From the NCBI GenBank assembly GCA_937901745.1, contig CALGSZ010000019.1, positions 1 to 11,917 of the forward strand: 11,917 bases of DNA. The letters run 5' to 3'. Below, one piece after another: positions 5,790 through 11,917 of this stretch; position 1 is the stretch's first letter, and the number at the start of each line of letters is the position of its first letter. The DNA comes from an uncultured Chloroflexota bacterium (GTDB lineage Bacteria > Chloroflexota > Chloroflexia > Thermomicrobiales > UBA6265). The translations under genes were made by a program, and so were the position numbers. Below the pieces are notes generated by a model. That model saw only the letters and a program-made list of their open reading frames with translations, was not told the DNA's origin and made no database searches.

Positions 5790-8457
5790 TCTCGGCCTCT
5801 TCGTCCGGATCCTCCGGCTCGTCCTCGGCCGTGGGTTCCTCGATGCGCTGCGCACTGAGGTCGACGGTCATGTACTCGAAGGCCGCCTCTTCGGTTCGCG
5901 CCGTCGGAAATACCAGGCCCACGCCGATGACGTGATCCACGGCCTCGAGCGGGTCCCTGTTCTCCTTGTCCCGGGGACGGGAGTCCTTCGAAATGGGATA
6001 GATCAGCAGAAGGCCCGAATCGTCACCCATGCCCCCTCGCTCCTCGGAATCGCGGAGCTTCTCGAGCTTGCCGTTCTCCGACGGTATGTCCCTTGCCGCA
6101 AGTCCCAGGTCGACCGCTCGATCCTCCTTGCTCATGAGGCTCTTGATGTTCGCGTAGGACTGACCGGGCGGGTGCGGAACCTGGGATCGGTTGATGAGTG
6201 CCACCTCGGTGGGGAGACCGAGATCGATGGTCCCGAGCGCTTCATCAACATTCGGCCGGCCCATGATCGCGACGCTCCAGCGGGTCAACTCGTCGTGCTC
6301 GTTCTGAGACCGGATGTACCGCTGGATCAACTCGGCGTTGAGCTCGCGCGCGTTCTCATGGAACGAGTAGCGGCCCAGGAAGTTCAGGATCGGGTCCTGG
6401 GGTACGCCGCGCATGACGTACCTGCCACCGACGTCTTCGAACGCCCCATGGGCCGAAAGCGCATTGATCAGCTCTCGACTCGCAGCGATGTTGCGCCCAA
6501 GCCAATCCGGGTCGCGGTGGTTGAACAGGATCGTTTGCACCCGGCGCCCGCTGTATGACACCTTCGCCGGTACAGCGGCCTGCATCTTGGCCGCAGCCGT
6601 GATGGCGAGTGACGGATGGGTGCGGATCCTCACGCCAAGCTCGAGGGGAGTAGCACCCTCGATCTCGTAGCGCTCGATGTCGTATCGGATCTCCTGCTCG
6701 ACGGTGGCCAGGTCATGGAACCACGCACGCAGTTCCGCCGTCATCCACACGCGGGGGAGATCCTCGTAACCGTGCCGGTAGCCGAACCAGCGGCCCATCT
6801 GGAGCAGCGCGTCGTACGCGCTTGCACTACGCACGAAGTACGACACGCAGAGGCCTTCAAGTGTGAGGCCTCGGGAGAGGGTGTTTCCGCCCACCGCAAT
6901 CACCGTCGCTGGCTCGGCGTCGTCATACGCCAAGCGGTCGGTGCTCGCGCCGTTGTCGACGATCACCTCCGTCGCGTCCAAGACCGCTGGCAAGCGCTCA
7001 GCGATCTGGGGGAACGGGATCGGCTCGTGACCAAACTCCTCCGCCGGCACACGGTCGATCTCCCGCTCCCAGAGCTCCCGCAGCCGCTGCATGTCCCCTG
7101 ACTCGGCGCGGTGCACCATCGCACGCGCATCTTCCACCTCCCGGGAGATCGCATCGCGGAGGGCGAAGTGGGCAAAGATCCGGTTCGACGTGTGAACCAG
7201 CATGGTTGCGTGGCGGTTGCCCTTTCCCCGGATGCGCCTCGCGGCTGTCGACATCCAGAAGTACCAAAGAGCGTCTCGCAGGCTCGGTGGCACTTCCGGC
7301 TTGAACTCCTCAACGGCGCCCCGCCTGCCGCCGCTGGGCGTGAGGCGGGCTGCTTCCTGATCCGGCACGATCCGGATCATGTCCAGACCATCGGAGCGCG
7401 AGGCGTTGTCGCCGTCCTGCGCGAGCGGCTCACGCCCGAAGAGCGACTCCGTGCCGAAGTAGCCGTCCGGTCGCGGCAGGTCGATTATGAAATCCCGCGG
7501 GTAGAGCTGCACGGGAACGTTGGGGTCGATCAGGAGGTTCGCGAACGGCGTCGCGGTGTAGCCAACGTAGGACACCTTCGGTAGGTGCTCCAAGATCTGG
7601 AGGAGCAAGCCGTTGATCGTCGACGGATCGTTCTCCGGCCGCGCGGTGTTTACGCTCGCCTGGTCGGCCTCGTCGTCGATGATGAGGACCGGACAGTTCT
7701 CGAGGACGTTCTCGTTCGCATCGCGCAGCCAGTCAAGGAGCCTTCGAAGACGCGAGGCGTTCTTCTTTACGACCCCCAGGACGCGAGCAGTGCCGCGTTG
7801 CGGACTCAGCATGAAGTTGACGTTCCGGTCCCCGCGGAAGTCGCTTTCCGCATCCGTGACGCGGGCCCAGTGTTCCTTGTCGACCTCGACTATCTGGCGG
7901 TCCAAGCGCTCCTGCGTCTGGCGGCGAAGGCCGTTGTGTATTCCCGACAGAACGATGAACAACCGGTAGCCGGCATCGGCTGCCTTCGCCATGGTTGCCG
8001 TGAAGTTCGTTGTCTTGCCGCTCTGGACATACCCCAGAACAAGTCCCTTTCGGCAGAACGCTTCGGCTCCATGCGGATCGCCGAGGTACTGAACGATCTT
8101 CGTGGTCGTCCGATCTAGGTCATCAATCGCAGTGTCTGGCCACCCGCCCTCCGAAAGGAGTTCCTTAAGGCGCGGCCAGTGGCGATCGTCGGGCTGGGGA
8201 CCCTCATACCAAGGCTGAGGTCCCGGCTCGTCGAGCACGCGAGCGCTGGTCGGGATCAGGCTGACCTTCTTCGCAAGCTCCTCGTGCCGTCGCTTCACGC
8301 ACTCCGCCACCTGGCTCGATCTGACGGCCAAGGTGATCTGGTCGTACGCGTCCTCGCGCGGAGTGCCGTTGTTAAGGAGCGCCTGCAGGATTCGGACGGC
8401 AGCTTGCAGCTGCTCCTCCGGCACTCCCTCGCACGGATTCTTCCCCCCTTGCTCCAT
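5776..8457 (-). CDS. Z1-domain superfamily 2 helicase-like ATPase
   Basis: The largest protein of the cassette, 893 residues, is a P-loop NTPase that probably moves along or remodels DNA. Walker A is GYVQSGKT (142-149). The DEAD-like Walker B is VLIIDDEADQAS (257-268, DDEAD at 261-265). GYTATPFANLLID (299-311) is the motif III region. The Z1 domain (PF10593) includes AVGGNTLSRGLTLEG (521-535) and LLQMGRWFGYRHGYEDLPRVW (551-571), where QxGRWFGYR supplies motif VI-type arginines. Residues 1-130 are a helical N-terminal region, and the C-terminus is very acidic (EEPTAEDEPEDPDEEAENGAG). The start is well supported: ATG at 8457 is preceded by GGAAGGAAG about 6-8 nt upstream, the best ribosome binding site in the operon, which fits its following the only sizeable junction gap (33 nt). 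Z1 proteins are known from R-M-like neighbourhoods with DUF4420 and GHKL genes. The substrate (DNA, and its polarity) is not shown by sequence. Confidence 0.95.
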   Translation of the reverse strand: MEQGGKNPCEGVPEEQLQAAVRILQALLNNGTPREDAYDQITLAVRSSQVAECVKRRHEELAKKVSLIPTSARVLDEPGPQPWYEGPQPDDRHWPRLKELLSEGGWPDTAIDDLDRTTTKIVQYLGDPHGAEAFCRKGLVLGYVQSGKTTNFTATMAKAADAGYRLFIVLSGIHNGLRRQTQERLDRQIVEVDKEHWARVTDAESDFRGDRNVNFMLSPQRGTARVLGVVKKNASRLRRLLDWLRDANENVLENCPVLIIDDEADQASVNTARPENDPSTINGLLLQILEHLPKVSYVGYTATPFANLLIDPNVPVQLYPRDFIIDLPRPDGYFGTESLFGREPLAQDGDNASRSDGLDMIRIVPDQEAARLTPSGGRRGAVEEFKPEVPPSLRDALWYFWMSTAARRIRGKGNRHATMLVHTSNRIFAHFALRDAISREVEDARAMVHRAESGDMQRLRELWEREIDRVPAEEFGHEPIPFPQIAERLPAVLDATEVIVDNGASTDRLAYDDAEPATVIAVGGNTLSRGLTLEGLCVSYFVRSASAYDALLQMGRWFGYRHGYEDLPRVWMTAELRAWFHDLATVEQEIRYDIERYEIEGATPLELGVRIRTHPSLAITAAAKMQAAVPAKVSYSGRRVQTILFNHRDPDWLGRNIAASRELINALSAHGAFEDVGGRYVMRGVPQDPILNFLGRYSFHENARELNAELIQRYIRSQNEHDELTRWSVAIMGRPNVDEALGTIDLGLPTEVALINRSQVPHPPGQSYANIKSLMSKEDRAVDLGLAARDIPSENGKLEKLRDSEERGGMGDDSGLLLIYPISKDSRPRDKENRDPLEAVDHVIGVGLVFPTARTEEAAFEYMTVDLSAQRIEEPTAEDEPEDPDEEAENGAG

Positions 8458-8475
8458 CGTGACTTCCTTCCGGCA
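8449..8475 (-). promoter_or_regulatory. Strong ribosome binding site of the Z1 gene
   Basis: On the minus strand GGAAGGAAGTCACG precedes ATG, a near-consensus purine-rich SD at good spacing. The other operon starts have weaker sites or rely on stop-start overlap. This suggests independent re-initiation after the 33-nt gap, where the second half of the operon begins. Confidence 0.65.
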
Positions 8476-8490
8476 GGCTGAGCCTTGGCC

Positions 8491-9738
8491 TTAAGCCAGT
8501 ATTCCTTCGTGTACCTCTCGGGAGTTGATCAAGCGTTCGAGTATCCGGTCGAGCCTTTCCAAGTCGTCGCCAAGCTCCTCCTCGAGTACGCGCGCGATCA
8601 CCTTCCAGTGATCGCCAAGGCGCCATCCGTCCGACGGCGCAGGCTCCTCCTCGGACGACGCGATGGCACCACCCGATCGATACGCCAGCTGCGCTTGGGC
8701 AACGACTCCGCTGACCAGCGTCTTCAGCTCAGCGCGAACGGATTCCGGGATCGAAACAGACATCTTTGCGACGTTGAGTCGCCAAGCCGATTCGGATCCT
8801 GACGGAATGTCGATCGCAATCCGCGCCAGCTTGCTGTGCTCGTCCGCCGTACGCATGCGGCTCCATCCTCCGCACTGGATCATTCGATTGTTCCTGTAGA
8901 TATACAGGCCCTGCTGGCGATTCCATTTCTTCGGCCCTGCCGCACGCTCATGAGCCGAAGGACTGGAAAAGAGGTGCTGCGGGGGGAGGATGTAGGGACG
9001 AACGAGCGGACCGCCTGGCCCATTCAGGCGATGAGGTCTCAGGGCCTGAGTGTGAGGCTCCTCGCGAGCAAAGGGATCCCAGGGCTCAACGCGCTCCCCA
9101 TTTACGTAGATCTCGAGCGGCGCGCCCTCAGTCTCACCTGCGAGATATCGGTGAAAGACAACTCCGAGGTGGTCAGCTACTCGCTTTGCGTCCCGCTCGA
9201 AACCCGCGCGCGCGCGACCTCCGTCTGGATCCTGAAATGCGTCGATGCGATCGAGGCGGTCCCAGAGGACGACGGTACCCGCATGGTCCCGCAGCGGCTC
9301 GATGAGCGGGACTGGGGCCTCCTTGACCCTGAGCTCCTCCAAGACCCAAGAGTCGGTGGCGGCAACGCGATCGAGATCCCATCGCCGGATGTTGATTCGC
9401 GATCGCATGGTGGTGCGGCTTGCCACGGCCAAGCGACGGCACTGCGACAGAGATGCCGTCTTGAGCCCCAGTCCGAACCGGCCCAGCTCCTCGGGACCGT
9501 AAGACCGGCGGCTGCCGTAGCGCATGGCTTCGTCCAACTCACCTCGCGTCATACCGGCTCCGTCATCCGCGATGCGGATCCAAGACCGGGTACCGTCGAA
9601 GTGGAAGGTGATCTCGATCCGCTCGGCGCCTGCGTCGACGCTGTTGTCGACCAGGTCAGCCACCGCCGAAGGCAGGTCGTACCCGATGTCCCGCAGGGAG
9701 TGCATCAGGCGAGCGGCGGAGGGAACGAGCTCAGCCAT
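8491..9738 (-). CDS. MORC/MutL-like GHKL ATPase
   Basis: This 415-residue protein has a well-preserved GHKL ATPase module like MutL, Hsp90 and MORC proteins. ADLVDNSVDAGA (27-38) carries Asn32. IRIADDGAGM (54-63) is the DxGxG motif. YGSRRSYGPEELGRFGLGLK (74-93) is the ATP lid, followed by TASLSQCRRLAV. The position of the MutL catalytic Glu is Asp28, which I believe is usual in this bacterial branch. A transducer-like region follows, with LYIYRNNRMIQCGGW (about 312-326). It ends in a charged helical tail (EEELGDDLERLDRILERLI) that could form a coiled coil for dimerisation. The family forms ATP-driven clamps on DNA; here it would sense or hold DNA for the nuclease, by inference. The frame is open to 10239, but the extra 167 residues are a shadow of the methyltransferase. 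ATG at 9738 lies 4 nt after the methyltransferase TAA and begins exactly at family homology. Confidence 0.93.
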   Translation of the reverse strand: MAELVPSAARLMHSLRDIGYDLPSAVADLVDNSVDAGAERIEITFHFDGTRSWIRIADDGAGMTRGELDEAMRYGSRRSYGPEELGRFGLGLKTASLSQCRRLAVASRTTMRSRINIRRWDLDRVAATDSWVLEELRVKEAPVPLIEPLRDHAGTVVLWDRLDRIDAFQDPDGGRARAGFERDAKRVADHLGVVFHRYLAGETEGAPLEIYVNGERVEPWDPFAREEPHTQALRPHRLNGPGGPLVRPYILPPQHLFSSPSAHERAAGPKKWNRQQGLYIYRNNRMIQCGGWSRMRTADEHSKLARIAIDIPSGSESAWRLNVAKMSVSIPESVRAELKTLVSGVVAQAQLAYRSGGAIASSEEEPAPSDGWRLGDHWKVIARVLEEELGDDLERLDRILERLINSREVHEGILA

Positions 9739-9742
9739 CGCC

Positions 9743-11674
9743 TTAGGCTGCCGCGGCAAGTTCCGGCTGCTCCACGCCGGCGGCCTCGGAGCCGGCTGCG
9801 CAAGCGTCGACCAACGGACACGCGTGGCACCTCGGCGCGCGTGCGAGGCACAGCCGATTCGCGAGTGCATCGAACGCGGCGTTGAACTCTGGATCGGGAC
9901 CGCCGGAACCTGCGATCCGGTGAAAGTCCAAGCGTGTCTGCCATCGGCCGCTTGCGACCTCGGATCCGACCAGGCGACCCACCACTCGAGCGGTCGTTTG
10001 GCTGAGCGGGGCGCCGATCCGGCCAAACCCGAAACACAGGACCAGCTGCGCCGTGTGGTCCCCGACTCCAGGAATGCAGCGCAACGCCAAGTGATCATCC
10101 GGGATCGTCCCTTGGAAGTCCTCTTCAACGCTCCAAGCGACTGCCAACACACGGTCCACACAGGAATGGAGCCCCAAGCGCTCCAAACCCTGCTCGATGC
10201 GTTCCCGTTCCCGAAGCGCATGGCGGGGATCGGGCACAATCCGCATCAGTGCCGGAAACAGATGCGACGCGTCGCGTTCTGTGGCGCGGCCCAGACAGAG
10301 CTCTCCGACCAAGACCTCCCAGGGGCTTGCGCTTGGATTGCGCCAAGGATGGCGTGGTTGCGAGCTATACCAGTCGAGGAGCTCACGCCGAACGTCTCGT
10401 CCGCGGTTGATCGGATCGGCCACCGGAGCACCCAACAAGGCCTTCGCGAGCGGGCGGCCGATCGCCTCGGCCAAGAGAGGTGGAACGGCGTTGCCGATCT
10501 GCTTGAACCGATGGGTCGGCTGACCCGCAAAGCGGAAGCTGTCGGGAAAGGACTGCACCCGCGCGGCCTCACGGATCGAGAGAGTGCGATGCTGTGACGG
10601 GTGTATGTACCAATAGCCGTCCTTCGCGATATGCGCAGTGATGCTGCGACCCGGCTCGGACCACGATAGGCGCTTGTACTTGTCCGTGAAGATGTCCGTG
10701 CGGTACCGCTGCAGGTGTGGTGGTAGATCCTTGTAGGTCTGTCCTTCAGCCAGATGCTGGTAGGCCAAGAGATCATCTGGTCGCACGTGGCGCGTCTGGT
10801 GGTCATGGACGAACCAGCGATCCTCTCCCCGCAGGTCCGCTCGCATGAGGCGTTGGTAAGGGCTGGTCTGTCGTGCGGCGAGGTACCTGGTTCGCTCCTC
10901 CCAATACCCACCCGGCACAGGCGGGAGATCCCCGATCGCATCCCTCAGCGTTAGACGCTCCCGCATCGGCTCGGGCCACACGAACCTGCCGGCATCCCTC
11001 AGGCCCACGATGAACAGGCGTGCTCGGTGTTGCGGCACCCCGTGCTCGTAAGCGGCGAGGACACGTGCATCGACGGCGTACCCCAACTCGCTGAGGCCCT
11101 CCAGGAGCCCGATCAGCACTGCGCCGTCGTTCCACCGGGGAAGGTCCGGAACGTTCTCGACCAGAACGCCCCGCGGTCGCAGCGCCTTGACCACCATAAG
11201 GAAGGAGCGCCAAAGACCGGCCCTCGGATCGACGGCGCTCCTCATGCCGGCGGCGACGAGTTCGCGCAGGCGCGAGGCGCCCGCCCGCGAGAAGGGCTGA
11301 CACGGCACACCCCCTGCCACTAGGTCCACCGATTCGATACCCCAAGCGCTCAGGGTCTCCAAGAGTCCCGTGGGATCATCGAGGTCTCCGACCCAACCCA
11401 GGCCACCCAGGTTATGCCTATGAGTCTCCACGGCTATCGGGTCGTTGTCGGCACCGACAAGCACGGAGAAGCCCGCCCTATGGAGACCGAGGCTCAGGCC
11501 GCCGGCGCCACAGAAGAGATCGATGGCGGTGGGATTCGACTGCGCGGCCACCCACCTCCGAACCGACCCTAGGTCGGCTTGGTCGGGTGCACCCGGTGCC
11601 GGCTCCAAGGAGATCCGCCGCCCACGGCGGTGGGGGACGGCTGGTCTACCGGACGCAAATCGTGGCAGAGCCAT
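9743..11674 (-). CDS. C5 cytosine methyltransferase fused to HhH-GPD domain
   Basis: The 643-residue protein joins two enzymes. Residues 48-415 are a C5-cytosine methyltransferase: motif I AIDLFCGAGGLSLGL (50-64), motif IV GGVPCQPFSRAG with catalytic Cys125, motif VI ENVPDL (173-178), motif VIII QHRARLFIVGLR (215-226), motif IX RDAIGDLPPV, and motif X QIGNAVPPLLAEAIG (392-406). It makes 5-methylcytosine; the target is not readable. Residues 428-630 are MutY/EndoIII-like: PWRNPSASPWEVLVGELCLG with Glu458 (aligns with MutY Glu37), HhH LRCIPGVGDHTA (531-542), and the cluster cysteines C609-x6-C616-x2-C619-x5-C625. The catalytic Asp position is Ser558 and the EndoIII Lys position is His540. ATG 11674 gives a 45-residue Arg/Pro-rich leader without SD. 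GTG at 11551, behind GGAGG only 3 nt away, is an alternative start just before motif I. First gene of the operon. Confidence 0.95.
   Translation of the reverse strand: MALPRFASGRPAVPHRRGRRISLEPAPGAPDQADLGSVRRWVAAQSNPTAIDLFCGAGGLSLGLHRAGFSVLVGADNDPIAVETHRHNLGGLGWVGDLDDPTGLLETLSAWGIESVDLVAGGVPCQPFSRAGASRLRELVAAGMRSAVDPRAGLWRSFLMVVKALRPRGVLVENVPDLPRWNDGAVLIGLLEGLSELGYAVDARVLAAYEHGVPQHRARLFIVGLRDAGRFVWPEPMRERLTLRDAIGDLPPVPGGYWEERTRYLAARQTSPYQRLMRADLRGEDRWFVHDHQTRHVRPDDLLAYQHLAEGQTYKDLPPHLQRYRTDIFTDKYKRLSWSEPGRSITAHIAKDGYWYIHPSQHRTLSIREAARVQSFPDSFRFAGQPTHRFKQIGNAVPPLLAEAIGRPLAKALLGAPVADPINRGRDVRRELLDWYSSQPRHPWRNPSASPWEVLVGELCLGRATERDASHLFPALMRIVPDPRHALRERERIEQGLERLGLHSCVDRVLAVAWSVEEDFQGTIPDDHLALRCIPGVGDHTAQLVLCFGFGRIGAPLSQTTARVVGRLVGSEVASGRWQTRLDFHRIAGSGGPDPEFNAAFDALANRLCLARAPRCHACPLVDACAAGSEAAGVEQPELAAAA
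11546..11562 (-). promoter_or_regulatory. Alternative start region of the methyltransferase
   Basis: On the minus strand GGAGG-TGG-GTG occurs at codon 42, seven codons before motif I. The SD is strong but the 3-nt spacing is short. The annotated ATG (11674) has no SD at all. If the GTG is used, the protein is 602 residues and the Arg/Pro-rich leader is untranslated mRNA. Confidence 0.35.
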
Positions 11675-11680
11675 GCGAGG

Positions 11681-11686
11681 AATCTA
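11681..11686 (-). promoter_or_regulatory. Possible -10 of a leaderless methyltransferase mRNA
   Basis: On the minus strand TAGATT (TANNNT form) is followed by six bases and then the ATG at 11674. That is the spacing expected if transcription starts at the A of the start codon, and it would explain the missing SD. No clear -35 lies 16-18 nt further upstream, so the call is weak. Confidence 0.3.
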
Positions 11687-11704
11687 TGAAACCGCTCGGC
11701 GGAT

Positions 11705-11736
11705 GCGATGATCGCGCCGGCCGCAAGCCTGCAGGC
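11705..11736. repeat. Two adjacent palindromes in the operon leader
   Basis: GCGAT-G-ATCGC (11705-11715, one-base centre) is followed by the perfect 10-bp palindrome GCCTGCAGGC (11727-11736). Both lie 30-65 bp upstream of the methyltransferase ATG, overlapping where a promoter or operator would sit. They could be regulator sites or autoregulatory methylation sites. Chance in GC-rich DNA cannot be excluded. Confidence 0.35.
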
Positions 11737-11771
11737 GCGAGCTGTTGGTGCGCTCGCAACGTTGAAATGAA

Positions 11772-11796
11772 TGCACTGGCACGCCAATGCAGTGCA
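11772..11796. repeat. Inverted repeat, 7-bp arms, in the operon leader
   Basis: TGCACTG (11772-11778) and CAGTGCA (11790-11796) are exact reverse complements separated by 11 nt. The arms are AT-balanced compared with the surroundings. The size and the one-helical-turn loop suit a dimeric helix-turn-helix regulator site or a small hairpin in a leader RNA. It lies about 100 nt upstream of the methyltransferase start. No regulator gene is visible in the window. Confidence 0.35.
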
Positions 11797-11917
11797 CGGC
11801 ACCCCATGGACCCCCATACTGATGCGCTATACGCCCCGTGATAAGGGTAGGTGGATGGCCTGTATGAGACATGGATGTGTGTGGTCACATGCACTCAATC
11901 AACGTGATCGCCTAAAT

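Larger units (their letters stand above)
11675..11917. other. Gene-free operon leader at the right edge
   Basis: These 243 nt have lower GC than the rest and no convincing coding frame on either strand. The small frames across it lack ribosome binding sites and recognisable motifs. It contains the palindromes at 11705-11796, a further short inverted repeat ATGTG/CACAT (11875-11890) and the possible -10 at 11681-11686. It is the most likely place for the promoter of the seven-gene operon. The window ends before any upstream neighbour is seen. Confidence 0.6.

Noticed and set aside
5790..5855. N-terminal extension of the DUF4420 nuclease frame
   Set aside because: It encodes 22 Arg/Pro/Thr-rich residues over the acidic 3' end of the Z1 gene. 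The ATG at 5789 has a good SD.
4785..5858. Long plus-strand frame (357 codons) opposite the nuclease gene
   Set aside because: No recognisable motif. It mirrors the nuclease gene, as expected for antisense frames in GC-rich DNA.
5554..6558. Plus-strand frame of 334 codons opposite the nuclease and Z1 genes
   Set aside because: Antisense shadow that spans two real genes, with no domain or SD support.
8458..8490. Possible promoter or terminator in the 33-nt gap before the Z1 gene
   Set aside because: The gap is too short for a full promoter and has only a 3-4 bp symmetric element. Only the SD is supported.
8836..9885. Plus-strand frame of 349 codons opposite the MORC-like ATPase
   Set aside because: Antisense shadow. 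The opposite strand has all GHKL motifs in order.
9739..10239. N-terminal extension of the MORC-like ATPase frame
   Set aside because: It lies entirely over the 3' part of the methyltransferase in another frame. The ATPase homology starts at the ATG at 9738.
9524..10597. Plus-strand frame of 357 codons opposite the methyltransferase and ATPase junction
   Set aside because: It crosses the boundary of two real genes and has no motif.
11646..11894. 82-codon minus-strand frame in the operon leader
   Set aside because: It overlaps the methyltransferase start, has no SD and no recognisable sequence. Composition is better explained as a regulatory leader.
1..11917. CRISPR array, tRNA, rRNA, insertion sequence or integrase
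   Set aside because: No regularly spaced direct repeats, no cloverleaf-like segment, and no transposase or integrase motif seen on either strand.

Overview
The window is about 12 kb of GC-rich bacterial DNA (my estimate is low to mid 60s % GC). It holds one compact defence-type cassette: seven genes in a tight minus-strand operon and one convergent plus-strand gene. The long start-to-stop open frames, the G/C-rich third positions and the possible leaderless starts of the two outer genes would fit an actinobacterium or another high-GC soil bacterium. Nothing here fixes the taxon: there is no rRNA, tRNA or housekeeping gene. I see no transposase, integrase, CRISPR array or tRNA.

Layout in transcription order, reading the minus strand from the right edge: (1) 11675-11917, a gene-free leader with several palindromes and a possible leaderless promoter; (2) a C5 cytosine methyltransferase fused to a MutY/EndoIII-like HhH-GPD domain with a complete [4Fe-4S] cysteine set but substituted catalytic positions (9743-11674); (3) a MORC/MutL-like GHKL ATPase (8491-9738); (4) a Z1-domain superfamily 2 helicase-like ATPase (5776-8457); (5) a DUF4420-type PD-(D/E)XK nuclease (4758-5789); (6) a second, quite different GHKL/Hsp90-like ATPase (2911-4755); (7) an unrecognised 296-residue protein (2024-2914); (8) a DUF6339-like protein with an acidic linker and a possible winged helix (780-2027). 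The six junctions are +4, +33, -14, +2, -4 and -4 nt, so the set is almost certainly co-transcribed and translationally coupled. A Vsr-type mismatch endonuclease (362-760, plus strand) converges on the operon with 19 nt between the two stop codons. Positions 1-361 hold perfect palindromes and at best a tiny ORF.

Working model: this matches the R-M-like neighbourhoods built around prokaryotic MORC/MutL-type ATPases that I recall from comparative genomics (Iyer, Abhiman and Aravind, 2008). The methyltransferase would mark self DNA. The PD-(D/E)XK nuclease would cut unmarked DNA, with the Z1 motor and the two GHKL ATPases acting as ATP-driven sensors or clamps. Vsr, and possibly the glycosylase-like tail of the methyltransferase, would deal with T:G mismatches left by 5-methylcytosine deamination. 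The most unusual points are the methyltransferase/HhH-GPD fusion with its degenerate active site, the apparent doubling of T:G-directed functions, two divergent GHKL ATPases in one operon, and two conserved-looking proteins of unknown role.
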